In this document: piece after piece, positions 11,336 to 24,934 of the stretch
Numbering within the stretch: position 1 is the first letter of the stretch
Layout of the letters: every line of letters begins with the position of its first letter
Source: Callipepla californica brunnescens
Lineage: Eukaryota > Chordata > Aves > Galliformes > Odontophoridae
NCBI GenBank assembly: GCA_023055505.1
Contig: JALIRH010000007.1
Location: 28,997,720-29,061,719 of the forward strand
Direction of reading: 5' to 3'
DNA: 64,000 nucleotides
Program-made: the position numbers and the translations under genes
Notes under the pieces: model-generated
Seen by the model: only the letters and a program-made list of their open reading frames with translations
Databases searched by the model: none
Told to the model about the DNA's origin: nothing

Positions 11336-14300
11336 AAATTAAAAATCAGTTGTGGAAAAGCTTATATGATAAGGTCATGCAAGTTAGCAATATAAATTCA
11401 CTGTATATGATGGAAGCACGAAAACAAAATGAGAAGTTTCAGGGGGTTTACTGAGGGTGATTCATGGACAGTGAGCAAAATAATTGGCAGATTTGCTAGA
11501 CTCAGGGAGATCCCAGATATAGACTCTTGAATGATTTGGTCATATATATTGCACCATTTTTTTTGCCAGTGCAAAAACAAAACAAAACCAAAAAAGACCC
11601 CACCCATATGGGGACAAAGCATCGCATTCAATCCTGGGCATAGGATATCTGCAGTGAACAAGTATTCTGTGCTGGTTTAATTCAGGCAGTCATTTTGATG
11701 GCTGGAGATGTGCTGCTGGTTTCAGACTCTGGAGTCTGTGGTATATTGGCAATGCTGAGTATCTCTTTGAATAGGAAAACTAAATGTTGGTTGGTTGCTT
11801 TTTTCTTTTGTTTTCTTCTCCAGTTGAGACTGTCAGTCTTAATGATAATGTATTTTTATAAAGTGTCTTATGTCATTTTCTAAAATCACAGCGCCAGATC
11901 TAAATAGCTGAGCTTCATTAAGGAGATGGAAAGAATAAAAAGAGGCATCTGGCAGAAGAACGGAGGACAGTATAAAAATAGAGGCATATGTTACTGTGAT
12001 TAGCATTACTCATTTCTGATATTATTTTCTGTATGAGCCTGTACTCCTATGAAGGTGGGAGACTGAGCCAGCAAAGCCCATTGCAGGGACACTTACACAG
12101 TGTTCCTTCTTCCTGGAAATATGTCTGAAGCTTGAGGGAGATGCTGTATAGCAAAGGAGAAAGCTTTGCCACAAGGCTAATTTGATAATGTGTCCTAAGT
12201 AAACCTTCAAAAAGCAAATCAGCAGTTTTTGTACTGCTCTTAGTTTATGTAATTATATATATATTTTTCAATATGCCATTTTTCTAGAACATGATTCACT
12301 GTGATCACTCAGTACAAAATCTCACAGAATATAGTTGAAATAAACAATTTATTTCTTTTCACACATCTGTGCTATTGCCTGTACAAAGAGGTTAGCTTGC
12401 TTTGCCCTGAGTATCAGAGCTTTTGTCACAGGCTGTAATATTACATGTACCAAATAGAAATCTACGTTTCAGAAACATCAGTGTTTTTTCAATACTTTAA
12501 GCTTGGGTTAAAAAGTCAGTTTGTTTCAGACTTCTTTTAATTTTTTCTTTTGTTCCTCTTTATTTTGTCCTTTTTCTGTCTTGTCCTTTAACTTACTTTC
12601 TCTGACCGTTCTTTAATCTTGTATGTTCATTCTAGAACCATAGCTCAGTGGAAAAGGTAGTGGATTTCCATTGTATGTCAGTAAATCTGGAGCTGAAATC
12701 TTTATAGCTTGTAAAACAAAAGCATAGAACAATTAAATGCATTTATTAAGCGCACAAAGAAAGTCACTATCAAGCCTGGGAATGGAATGTAGTTATTCTG
12801 GTCTCATCACCAGACTCAGTTACCTCTGTGTCTAATTATTGCTTTGTTTCTCTGACCGACCTTTTTGGCTTTTTGTCCTCATTCTTTTCCTAATTTGAGC
12901 TCTATGCTGTTGGTATAAGTTGCTTCAGGCCTGGGCGCTCTGTTGTTGCTTTGAGGTACATGTGTGCATACAGAGAATCCTCTTCCTTTAGTTTTCCATG
13001 ATGCTTGCCATCCTGGTGATAACAGAGGCAGGACACTTTTTTCTGATAACAGAAATGTGTTAATATAGTCAGATTTTAGACTTAAATTCTTACCAAAGAA
13101 GACTATAAGATCTATTGCTACCCATGGAGAACAAGTGTTACAGGATTATTTCTGATTTATGTACAGCTCTATATTTAAAAATTGAATTTTTATTGAAGTA
13201 GGGAGTTTCTGGTATTTTATTTGAACTTCTCTTGTGTCACTGACTATGTTATACAAATGATGTCTTGTAGGGAGGGTATATTGAATAAAAAGAGGCTTTA
13301 GTCAGTTGCAGGGAGGGCATCAGAGCTGCTGATTGTGGCCAGGTGCTGAGTGGCCAGGGAGCCCGGCATCTGAATATGAAGCCTGGTGCTTCATGGTGTG
13401 GGCTGCTGTGTTCTGCTGAGGCATTAGTGTTTGTGAAACTAATGGCTGTGTCCTCTGTAAGTGTGTTTAATGTATAATTGTTGAGATTTCAGTGGAGCTA
13501 GCTTGGGCAGGTGCTGGAGGAAGACACTGTTTTTTCATGATAGACTGTCAACACAATTTTTTACATTTATATTAGCAGTCATTCTCTGCTCCCATGTTGC
13601 AAATTGCCATACTTCTCTACTACCTTCTCTACAGACAGCTTAAAGGATTTGAAAAACAGCTGCAAATGCTCAGCTCATAATGCATATTTTTGGAGTATTT
13701 TTTTTTCTAGCAAAAATTGGATGATGTAGTAGCTACTTCTCTTAGAGGTGAAATACACTGGTGAGATTTACTATAATTTAATACATTCTGATGTTCCTAT
13801 GCAAAGCGATTAAAATTAAAAATATACACATCAGCATTCATACTTCATTTTATCTCTTGTTGAGGTGGAAAGATCTGGAGGAACATGAGTAACTTGAATA
13901 CGTAGCCTAACATTTCTTTATCAAGGTATATTAAGTGAACTAAACATAGCCTACTTTACAGTAGCATTGCTTTACATTTTTCATCAGTATAATTGTTGGT
14001 TTTAAATCACAGCCTAAGTCATACTGGCATATCTTGTTCCCAGAATTGAGCTTATGTGTTTATTTCTTACTTTGCCTACTAAAACCTGCTGGTCTCTTTC
14101 TCTGCTAACATGTCCCAGCCTGAACGTTATCTTTTATCATTCAGCCTTGTGTTCTTTATTTGCATTTCATTTGTGATTTACTGTGCCTAACTAGTGGTTT
14201 TCTCTGGTACTGCTGCTTAGTCAGTTCATGCCTACTTTTGCATTTGTACAGCTAATTATCCCTATCTAAAAATGGAACCTTGCACTTCATTGACTGCATC

Positions 14301-16122
14301 CTCTTTATTTTAGACCACTTCTGCAATTTGAAATCACTTCGAATTGTGGATACTCTCTCCCTCTAAAGAACTTGAATCCTTATCAATTCTGGTGTCATGC
14401 AGGCCTTCCTGGCTACCTGGGCACACTACTGTTTTATTTCTTAAGTTCAAAGCTTTATTGACATCAAGATGCAGAGTCTCTTTTTATTTGGTTATTGCAG
14501 GTTATCCTATCAAAGGAGAACTTGGATCACATGCATTTATTTTTGGCAGTTCCTATATAGTTTGATTTTTGTTACCTCGTTGCCGTTTCTGTATTTATGT
14601 TGTGGCTGCTCAGCAGTTCATTTCTGGTTGGTCATGTTAAGATGACAGCTTGTCATTCTTTTAGATTTAATTTTTTTCACTTTCTCAGTGACAGTGTTAA
14701 CTTTCCTTTGTAGACTTCATCTACCCTCTTCTCACTGAGCTCCTCTGAGTAAAGATGAATTGGATATTGTTTTGGTTATTGTATTGCTGTGTTAAGGCTA
14801 ATTTCATTAGTGCCTGCCAACTTGTAGCTTCTAGCATAGTTAATAAGTATTTGACCTGTTATCTTCAATAGCTTCTGTGGCTAAATCTTACTTGAATTAA
14901 TTGTTGAGTGTTTGGTTGCAATTGATACTTTAAAGACATTAGCAAAAACAACATGAAATTATATAGGCTTGCTTGCATCATCTGTTGTTGTTAATAGGTA
15001 ATTCTTCCTTTTAGTTGTAAAATATTTATTGGAAACTTGTGTTTTGAGTCCTTTTTGAACTTGATCCCTGTCTGATTTTTATCTCAACATGGCTCTACTT
15101 GACTTTGTATTCCTTCTGGTTCATTTCTGATTTCCATCTAAAGACTTTCTAAAGAGATCCCAAAGGTTCATCTCTGCTTCATGCCTTTTGAGTATGTTGG
15201 GATGAGTTTGGCATTATGTTTAATAAATACAGCAGCTTTCAGTAACTGCTGCATTTCTTCTCCCTCTATGTGTAAAATGAGTGGTGCCCAACTGCTTCCA
15301 AGGAGCAGACTGCGTACCTTTCCTTAAGGGTGATGAGGTCTGCCCCAGACTTGCAGGATGAGCACCACGCTGCCTGGCCTCAAGTAGCTTTCCCACATTG
15401 CTGCTCCTGTCCTCTTGGAGGGTCAGCTGTGCCTTGTGTGTGCAGTATGTGCTGTGCTACCCTGAAATTCCAGCCTCTGGAATGGCAATTCCAGCTTCTG
15501 CCTCCCTCCTGACCTTTCCCAGGTTTTCTCTTGCCTGCTTTGTGTGGGGTGTTGCAAGACAAGCCAGGAAAGCTGTCTGTGTAGGCTGGGCTGGGCTGAA
15601 AGTTCTCTTTTACTTTGTCTCAGTGTCCAGAAGTACATGACTGGGGAAGAGAAAAAGAACCAGCAGAAGCATTACTTCCTCCTAACATTCTCTATGATAC
15701 TACCAGCTTAGGGACTTACAGGGATAGATAGATGGGGTTTTGTGTATTTGTTGTCCCTCAGTAAAATTCCCTTCCTTCTCTCCCTTCTCACTGTGCAATC
15801 TTTAAGCATCTTCAATGCACTTTGACAAGGAGTTGCAGAGATCACACCATCCTCTCGTTTGCTTTTAAAACTGGCTCCTCCTAGCATCTTCTGATTTGTT
15901 TTTATTTTTGCTGGAACTGACAGTGAACATCTAGTTCATCAGCATGCTACTTATATTGTGCTGTCCCACGTCACCTCCCTGCAATCTCCTCCATTACTTT
16001 CTAGGCTCAGACAAGCACTGTATGAAATCCATTGTCCCTTTTTTGGATGGGAAAGCTAGAAGTGCATGCAGGATTTGAGATATGAACTTCATTTCATGGA
16101 TTGTGCGTTTATTCAATGAATA
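11336..16122. other. Unique AT-rich DNA, nothing recognised
   Basis: A long stretch with few frames over 60 codons. No CR1 relic seen between 11.3 and 16.1 kb, the longest CR1-free run left of ANKRD6. Confidence 0.6.
12251..12269. repeat. Short TA microsatellite
   Basis: AATTATATATATATATTTTT, a small dinucleotide repeat without neighbouring element. Confidence 0.75.
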
Positions 16123-16524
16123 TTGAGGGGTTTGGAGCACTGGCCTTATGAGGAGCAGCTGAGGGAATTGGGATTGAGAAGGGGTGGCCTAGGGGAGACC
16201 TTATCACTCTTTTTCTGAAGGAAGGTTGTGATCTGGTGAGAGTTGATCACTTCTCCTATGTAATAGGACTAGAGGGAATGGCCTCAAGTTGTACCAGGAA
16301 AGATTCAAGTTGGACATTAGGAAATACTAATTCTCTGAAGGAGTGGTCAGGCACTGGAATGGACTGCTCAGGGAGGCAGTAACATCACCAACCCTGGAGG
16401 TGTTAAAGAAACATTTAGAGTTGTACTGATGGACATAGTTTAGTGGGGAAATATTGGTGTCAGGTGGACAGTTGGAGTGGATGATCTTGGAGGTCTTTTC
16501 TGACTTTGGTGATACTATGACTCC
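16123..16524 (+). mobile_element. CR1 3' end, about 0.4 kb
   Basis: Starts in the GGTTTGGAGCACTGGCCTTA block, then AGGAGCAGCTGAGGGAATTG, the GGAATGGCCTCAAGTTGTACC block, GGACTGCTCAGGGAGGCAGT, and a tail GATGATCTTGGAGGTC..GATACTATGACTCC. 5'-truncated as usual for CR1. Confidence 0.92.
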
Positions 16525-19500
16525 AATCAAGGCCTTCTTCTGTTTTAATTTTTTGTGGTTTTTTTTCCACCTAGTGTTTTTTAGTGCTTGCCCCAGTTAA
16601 TTTCCAAGGCGTCAGCCACTGCTGGTTATTGACCCAATGTTTCATTGAGCTTATTGTTATGATTCCAAGACACCCAAATGTCAGGGATCATCTCAACATC
16701 ATTTTATGTATGAAATCCAGTGGACCAGTTGCCTAAGATACGGTCTGTTCTCTCTTTTACCTGCTGCTCCTCAGTACCATCACTTGCTTTGCCTGGGTTG
16801 AACTAGAGTCATGGGCACTGCTGCATCCTTCTCTTCTTGCTACAGCTCCAGCAGCAGATGTTTCACCAGTAAACAACTATGAAGAATCAGTGATTAGTGT
16901 TTGTGATGCTGGGTTTTGTTGGTATGCCATAAAATCCTGCTGATTTTCCTATAGACAGCCACTGAGACTACAGTGCGTGTATTCGGGTGTTAAAAATAGT
17001 TCTGCCCTCATTGCTTTGGGAAGAACCATTGAATAATTCAGAGCTGAACTTTTATTACTCTCCTAACTGCTGTTCACAATAGGTCAGTTATAGAGGTTCT
17101 CTGGATTTGTGTTAGAATAATTAACAGAGCAGCAATGGTCTGGTCTTATTGCCTAAATTTCACAAACAGATGTTTCTGCTAATTTGTGAAGGTGAACTGT
17201 TTTGTTTTTTTTTGCTGCAGTGTTGCTGAATATTTTATCAGGCTCTACTCACATAATAATTGTTTATGTCTTCAGCAGAACTTCTTGTAATTTTCCTGTT
17301 CTGGCTCTACCAGTCTTGTAACTGCAGATAGGATTTGTTATCACAGACTGGCATTGTTGTGGAAGTGTATCTGGCCTACAGAACTGAGGCAAATATATAT
17401 TGTATGTGAATTGAATGACTGACTCTGACATTATTTTTGGGTTATGAACACATCTGAAATATTCAAGCAGCATTGTTTATTACCTGCTTTTTGGGAAGGG
17501 TGTTGAAAGAGTGGTGACAGAGTTGGCTGGAACAGAAGGAGAGAAGCAGAAGGCATGGGGTGCACACTCCATGGAGGACCAGCGTCATTAGGATGGGAGT
17601 TTACCTTCATCTAAACTGCAAATGGGGGTTAATGTGAAGAGTACTGCTTGGTTGCCTCTTCCTGAATATTGCCCAAACAAACAAAGCAGCAGGGAGTGTT
17701 TTTCCTTTCTTTTGCAACTTTTGCAGTGATGCCTGTTACTCTGACCAGGCGTTTCCAGTCCTTCATGAGGCATCCCAGGAGAGTGCCAGAGGCAAGACTG
17801 AATTTCTAACATAAAGGATAACTAGGAGCTTTTCCTCTCCTCACCTAAATATTACAGAGGCTCAGGGTAGGTTTTCTGCAGTAGATCATTTTGGGGAGTC
17901 TTTTGCACAATTTTTATGCCAAAATGCTTCAGTGATTTTCATAATGCTGTTGCAGAGGTAATTAATAACAGAGAAATTAAAAAAGCTCAGACAAGAAAGG
18001 AAAGATATATTTCCACCCGAGGTTTGAAATTACTTCGAAACTCAGTGAAGCACAGAGATGCATAAAGGCTCTTCCAGATGACATGAGCTGCAAAAAGAGT
18101 TTTGCACTAGCAGCGACAGCGTAATTTTGGAAGTCAGTACCGAAAGAAAATGTGTCAGACAAAGCTCCATGGGAGGCTGAGATAATCAGACTTATTTCAA
18201 TAGGTGGCCTCATCTGATTTCCTTACAGGTGAGCAACAAGTGCATTGGACCGACATGTTATTTAGTCTCTTGAAATTTGTTAATGAATAGTGATGTGAGA
18301 ATTTAGCAAGAGACCCCATTTCCTCCTGCTTCACTCTGCATTGAGGCTGCTGCCTGTATTGTTACCCTTTTCCCTTTTGCTCTTTGTTTTCTAACACTTG
18401 CCCAGTGCCTGAGATAATGGAAGTTTTCACTTCAGCAGCAAGCGGAGCACCTGCCATGTGAAATCTCTTTTTCTCCTGAGTGAAAGCTTTCATGGACATG
18501 TCTTACAGATGGAGATTAAGGTCTGAGCAGATCTGTCTGGGCTGGACGTCTGCTTAATACAGGGCCTCTTTATTGTCACTGCCTTTCTGCTCCTCCCCAT
18601 TAAAAACCAGTGACTCCTCACCAATTCATTCACAACACTGAGAAAAGAATGGCTAATGGTGCAGCAGAGATTTACACAGATAAATAAAACTTAGAGCATG
18701 CATTCAGCTGGTAAAAGGAGCCATTTTCCCACATGGAGATGGGATTAAACAGGAGCTACCTTTGCCTTCTGCAGCTGCTAGGAGAAGCCTCCAATAGCCA
18801 ACGTTGAAATACATACGTTCATGTGTATGTACATGTGGGTAGAATAACTGATGGTGGTATCATTTTGTTTTGTTTTTATGCTTTGGTAAAGTCACATGGT
18901 GGCCTGCAGTTCCTTGTTTGTCCTCAGAAGTTTTGGAACGGTATTGCTGTTGAGGGCTATTGAGCATTTCCACAAGCACATTGACAGCACTGTGTCAGCA
19001 GAGGGGATATTTCTTTGCTGCGGTTTACCCACGGAAGCAGAGCACAGAAATTTGCATAGGCGTGTTTTGGCCAAAGTGTGATGCCCTCGGGACACAACCC
19101 TAGCTGTTGTGAATTGCAGTTTACCCAGTTAGAAATAGGAACATCAGCAGTTTGCTGTAACCTTTTAGTGGTTATATGCACTGCATTTTTTAATGATGCA
19201 ACAGTACACTCTGATCTTCAGAGCATGAAGCAGAGTTGGCTCTGCTGGAGATTGAGGCTGCAAACTGGAGCCTGGCTATGGGGGAACATGCCAAAGGGAT
19301 GAGGAACGGGGTTGGCAGGCTACCGTGGAAGTTGGCTCTACAGGGGTGAGGAGGAGAAGGGTAGGCTCATCTTAGAAGTTTGTAAACCATAAGGTATAAA
19401 AAGATATTTGGATAAGAATGTGTTTATTTGCTTGGATTTGAATAAATGCATGGTCAGGAAGGATTTGTATTGCACTGGGATGGCAGTGAATTGGGTAGAA

Positions 19501-19653
19501 CTGCCTAACTGTGGGCAGCATGAAGGAAGGAGCTGTCAGGAAAGGTTTTCCTTCCCTAATTACTAAATACACTATATGTCTGTGGGTTAGAAAAGAAAGC
19601 TGGTCAAGAGGAGACATTTGGTGGCTAGCACTTGAATGTATTTGAAATAAAAA
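16525..19653. other. Unique DNA, no gene supported
   Basis: Short frames only. Alternating TG/TA sequence near 18810-18845. Confidence 0.6.
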
Positions 19654-20148
19654 TGAGTCCTCTGTACAGGAGAGACTTGGACCTGTTGGAGTGCATCCAG
19701 AGGAGGGCAAAAATGATCCTAGGGGTGGAACACCTCTCCTGCAAGGACAGGCTGAGACAGCTGGGCCTGTTCATCATGGAGAAGAAAAGGCTCTGAGGTG
19801 ACCTGATAGCGGCCTTTCAGTATCTAAAGGGGAGCTACAGGAAAGAAGGGGACAGAGTATTTAGCAGAGTCTTTGGTGATAGAACAAGGGGAAATGGCTT
19901 CAAGCTCAAAGGAACGTAGATTTAGGTTGTATATAAGGAAAAAAGTATTTTACAGTGATGGTGGTGAGGCACTGGAACAGGTTGCCCAGAGGTGTGGTAA
20001 ATGCCCCATCCCTAGAGACTTTCAAGGTGAGGCTGGATCAGGCCCTGGGCAACCTGATCTAGTTGTAGTGTTCATTGCAGGGGAATTGGACAAGATGGCC
20101 TTTAGAGGTCCTGTCCAGCTCTAAGGATTCTGTGATTCTATGATTCTA
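19654..20148 (+). mobile_element. CR1 3' end, about 0.5 kb, well preserved
   Basis: Opens with the CTCTGTACAGGAGAGACTTG block, continues through CAAGGACAGGCTGAGACAGC, GATAGCGGCCTTTCAGTATC and GGAACAGGTTGCCCAGAGG, and ends in tandem ATTCTGTG/ATTCTATG octamers, the CR1 3' signature. The subfamily differs from the elements at 39.6 and 53.3 kb (ends CCAGCTCTAAGGATTC rather than CCAACCTGAGCAATTC). Confidence 0.95.
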
Positions 20149-21600
20149 AAGTAGCTCAAATTTGTGTGTTTCTAGTCTTAGGCCTATTGAAGTAAAAATA
20201 TGTGAAAAGTTTTCCTTCCAAATAAATATCCAGATGTTGTAGAACATCTCACATCCTCACATTTTCAGACAGAAGAACCGTTTGCACAAGTAGCATGTTG
20301 GGTTCTTGCCTGGCTTCAGGTGACTTATCTTGATTAAAGCCACTACTTTAAAACATGCTTTCTAGAAACACATTTGAATGTCATTGCGGTGTTCTTTGCA
20401 GCAGGTAGAAGTTTCCAGTGTTTGTTTTAATGTTTCTGGTGTGTGTTCCTCAGGCACAGCAGCATGAGTGAAGCTCCTTTTCTTTATCACTTCTGTTTTG
20501 TGCTGAAGTACTGTTCCACCTACTTAGAGGCTTTTTTAACACCATCTCTTGAAGCCTTTCTTTCTGCTATGTTTATTCCAAAGTGCATTGTGAAGTGCAT
20601 TGCCTTTGCAGTGAATGGTTGGAAGGAAGTGTAGGAGATGTCACCTCTCTGGCACAGAAGAGCTTTTTCATTTGAACAGCTCAGGGGCAGTTTTACTTGC
20701 CTTCAAAACAAAATCTGCTTAAGAAATGTCAAAAACTACTTTAGGCTTGACGTGCACCTCGTCTGTCTGTGTAGATGTCAGGGACTTGATGTGCAGAGTC
20801 CCATGCAGCATGCCTGGAGATCGGTACTATCTAATGTCTGCTCTGAGCCTGACTGCTTCATGTGGTTCTGCATTTCCTTCGTGGCAGCCTTGACAGACCT
20901 GCGCTTCTGGGAATTCAGTATCTGACAGTAATGAGGGTCAAGAAGAAAATCTTCTGGCTCAAGATAAGCTCAGGTGGCATGAAGTATATGGATGGAGAGA
21001 AATGCACTTCAAGAGTGGGTTTACAGAACTGTTTTCTCCGTGAAAGGCACTTGTCTGTTTGCTGTGTTGGCAGTGTACCACCCCAAAATTTACTAGTTTC
21101 ATCTTAAATATCAAGTTAGCAGTGGCCATAAACATCTGCCTCTACCTTTCAGTTGGTCTTACATCTGTTTTTAATATTTAAGTGCAGTGTGAGCTTTGAT
21201 CCCAGCATCTTCCTGCAAAACCTACACTACTGCTGTATCAGCTGGTCTGGGTAAGAATCCCAAGTTCATACCAAGATTTATTTCTTTTTAATGCTCTAAG
21301 CTCTGTGGCTAACTGGAAGTGGTGGCAGTGGTGCTATGGATCAAGAACCTGAAAATTAGACCTCAAAGAGAGGGTATTTCAGAGAGTGCCTGTTCCCTCT
21401 GTTTAGAGAGGTAGGTGTCCATCATAGGAGGAGCTCAATTCTTGCAGCTTTGCCAAATGAGCTGTGACATGACATGCTTTTACTCATGATGATACTGCAA
21501 GTTAATCAGCTAGTGGTTACTTTCCTGGGTGAAACACATTTAAACTACAGCAAAGGAGAAGACTGTGATTTATTTTGATTGTTTTTTCCCATTATATTTG

Positions 21601-21614
21601 CATACTGCAGTATG
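21601..21614. repeat. 14-bp perfect palindrome
   Basis: CATACTGCAGTATG reads the same on both strands, centred on CTGCAG. Flanks do not extend it. Confidence 0.85.
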
Positions 21615-22761
21615 AAATATGAGGATCTGTGTGTAATGATTTATTTCCTTCATAGGATGCCATAAATGAAGTGCTTTTAGTGATGTCATCTTCTTTGAAA
21701 CAGGAAGAGCTTAGATCTGGGTGCTCCAAATGAGCACCTTGTTACATTTATATTCAGTATAGCAGTATATTTTTGTGTTGGGTAATATACCTGTGACACA
21801 AGTAGCAACTGAAAATAGGAAACAGTCAGCCTTCTTTTGTTCTTGTTTCCAGCTCAGTATTAAAGAAATAGTTATAAGATTCTCTATCGCAGGTTTTGAG
21901 CATTTTTTTTTTCTTGTAGGTTTCAGAGTGATTAAGGTGTGATAATTTGTTTGAGATCAATGATTTGTTTTCAAAGAAAGCACTTAATTAAATAACACTC
22001 TACTAGCCATTAAAGAACAGCTGTATTTTTGCTTTCCTTACTGGAGAGGTTATAAATTAGGGTGGCCTTAAGGTGCAAACTCGGTTCTTGTGTTCAGCTT
22101 TGCTTATACTAAAGGAACGTGAACATGCGTTTGAGAAAAAACATGTGTAAACCCTAAACATTCTGTATTAACTACATGAGTGTGAATTAGGGGCATCTGA
22201 AGAATTAGAAGATAAATATACTCTCCATTCTGCGGGTAACAGTTTACAAAGTATGAGAGATCTGGAAGGCAGTGACAGAAGAAATGTTTTCCATTTGCCA
22301 GCCTGTGTGTGTGTACGTGTTTTCCAGACAGCTGTGGCAGGGACAGCAGGGCTGCCTGGCACTGGAGCAGGTCAGAGCACTGGGACCGTACTGGTTGCTC
22401 CATCCCAGCATCTGGTGAGGTTAAGCATTAGCACCACTGTTAATGAACAGCGTGAATGTTTAATTTGCGGATGTGAGTGAATATTTCGGGTTGGTTTTGT
22501 TTCCTCTGGTGTGTGGCCAACAAAGCTGTCGGGAGGAACAAAGCCTTCCGGACTGCCTACCATATAGATTAATTTACAGCTGCCAGTTTATATTAGTTGT
22601 TCTACTTATTCTACTTGAGTGCTTTTTTGAGGAAAAGAGTAATTCTTAGCTGATTGTCTCGAAAAGAGAAAGGAATTAACTGTAAAGCAAACAAACTGGA
22701 GCTAATGAGGCAAGCATTTAGCTGCTGAGTTGTTTTCTCCCTTTTCTGGTGATTTTGTAAT

Positions 22762-22783
22762 TTTTCTAACTGCAGTTAGAAAA
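22762..22783. repeat. 22-bp perfect palindrome
   Basis: Left half TTTTCTAACTG is followed directly by its reverse complement CAGTTAGAAAA, with no spacer. It lies in a unique AT-rich stretch without repeats. Confidence 0.92.
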
Positions 22784-23664
22784 CAAAATATAATTTGAGT
22801 TCTGAACTTTGTCTTTAGCCTGCCGTGTTGTGCTTTGGTGAGACAGGGTGAGCCCTTGGGGCTTTTTCACCATCTCTTTCTTTACCCTTTGGGAAACAAG
22901 TGCTGCTGTGGGCAGTGCACTGTGGGGGGACTCCCAGCTCTAACCCAGTTTCTCATCTGCTTGTTGGAAACCCAGCCATGTTTTGCATTTTGATCAGTGT
23001 ACGGTTTTCACCTCTGGAGTTCCTAAAATGCTGTATGCTTATCAGGAACCCATAATGCCCCTCATTATGTGGTGTTTCCCTGCAATTCTCATTCTCTCTG
23101 TCAGTCATGGTAATAGAAGATTGGGTCAGGCCTCCCGGACTGTTACTGATTTTATATTCGTAAAGAGATTTGCATCTCCATAGAGGTGACTCTGTGCATT
23201 AGGTGGCTGAGAGTACAGGAAAGGAATGGGAGAGTTTGTCCAAGAGCTGCACGTCTGAGAGCAGTCAGCTTTGCCTTTGGCTTCCTCCCAAAGAGTCACA
23301 ATGGAGGCTGGCTGGTGTCTTTGCCTGGCATCTAATGTTATTGCTCTGGAGGGCTTAAACTAGTTCAGAAGGGTATTAAGTTTGTTTACTTACAGCAGAA
23401 TCAGACTCACTGGGAGATGCTCCCTTCTTCCCCACCTCCAGCAGAGCCAAAGCTCTTTTATGGCAAAGTTACTGACAATGGGATTAGGTTGGGACTTTAA
23501 CGGCTAGATATAATCTCTTGTAATCCTGCAGAAATGGTTCCTTCCCTCCCTTCACTGGCCTGGATTGCTGGATGGAGAATAATGCAGGCATTATGGGCCT
23601 GTTTGGAAATCAAATGGATGATAGTGAGACATGAAGCATCCCAGGAGTTAAAAACAGTCCTTCC

Positions 23665-23812
23665 ACTGATGCAGGTTGCAAGGGAATCTGCCTAGAGGAA
23701 TTTGCATGCCCATCTTTAGAAATGATCCAGGCCAGGTTGGATGGGGCTTTGGGCAGCATGTTCTAGTGGAATCAGAAGATCTTGAAGGTCCCATCCACCC
23801 AAAAAAAACTAA
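23665..23812 (+). mobile_element. CR1 3' fragment, degraded
   Basis: A core GCCAGGTTGGATGGGGCTTT with GGGCAGCATGTTCTAGTGGA and GATCTTGAAGGTCCCATCCA matches the CR1 3'UTR. Flanking parts are diverged and the octamer tail is not recognisable. Confidence 0.8.
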
Positions 23813-24811
23813 TTCCAAGAACCCATGAGGTGGACGGAGCAGAGCCACTGTATGTGGAGATGTTCTTAGTGACTCAGCTTCCCTGTTGCAGTCAGAGTGG
23901 GGAAGTATTGCTGTGAAATTATTTGTGAAAATAGTCTTCTGCTCATTATAGCAAATGTCCCTTTCTGTTAATCTAGTCCTAAAAATTCAGAAGGTGGCAC
24001 TTAAAATTGCTTGTGTATTTTGATGCAAGTGGTAAGATACCATGCACAGATAGATGGGTAAATATGTATGTGTATATGTATATCTATTTTTTTTTCTCTT
24101 TTTCTGGTGAGAAACTGGTTTTGCTTTATGGTAGATAACTAGCAGAGGACACGATAGCTGCCTCTGACGTCTGCTTTCTTATGTTTCTCTTGGACTTTGG
24201 CTCTGGAGCTTGTAGGTGTCTGACTGCAGCAGGGGCACAGGTGTTTGCTATGCCATGTGCAGCTTCGCATGAGAAATACTTTCTACTTCTTTTTGGGTCT
24301 TTATTCTTTTGAAGATCTTGTAATTAGTTTGGAAATACCCACTTAAAGAATGTTGTTCCTTTAGCTGTTTCATAGCAACTGTTAGAAGTATGTGTGTGCT
24401 GCATTTCCTAAGAGTGTTGGATGTGTCAGAAGCTGCCTGTTGTGTACTATGTGAAAGGCTTCAAGACCTTACAGGCTGGTATTGTGTTTCTAAGACACAG
24501 TGGCAAAATTGAGTTGGTACTGTTTTATTTTGAAGGGCACGTTGTCATGCGGGGAATACTAACAGTTAAAAACAAACTGTCAATCCACACAAAGCACACT
24601 AAAACTCAAAACAAAATATAACTCTTTAAAAAAACAGACAGACAAACCTCAAAATACAGAACACGACCCCCCATGCACTTCAAAAAACACTTTGTTTCTT
24701 CATTACTCTTTCTGTTAACTGCTTTTCAGTGCAGTCAGAAACTGGTCAGTTTCTATGCTTTTGTGTTCTTCAAAGTAGTGCTTGCTGTGGGATTCAGTTG
24801 ATATTGAGCTT
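23813..24811. other. Unique DNA, nothing recognised
   Basis: Contains the TATG repeat at 24061 and otherwise nothing identifiable. Confidence 0.6.
24061..24107 (+). repeat. TATG microsatellite followed by a T-rich tract
   Basis: TATGTATGTGTATATGTATA, then about 20 nt of T and C. Simple sequence only. Confidence 0.8.
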
Positions 24812-24934
24812 AACCAGACTCTGGGCAACCTGATCAAGCTGTGGATGTCCCTGTTCATTGCAGGGGAGTTGGACTACGTGGCTTTTAAAGGCCCCTTCCA
24901 ACTCTAAGGATTCTAGGATTCTGTGATTCTATGA
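24812..24934 (+). mobile_element. CR1 3' terminal fragment
   Basis: CTGGGCAACCTGATCAAGCT, then TTCATTGCAGGGGAGTTGGA and a tail of ATTCTAGG/ATTCTGTG/ATTCTATG octamers. Same subfamily type as the element at 19.65 kb. Confidence 0.93.

Larger units (their letters stand above)
20149..23664. other. Unique DNA with two palindromes, no gene supported
   Basis: Frames up to 99 codons, unrecognised. The 22.56-22.81 kb part is AT-rich and repeat-free and carries the 22-bp palindrome. Confidence 0.55.
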
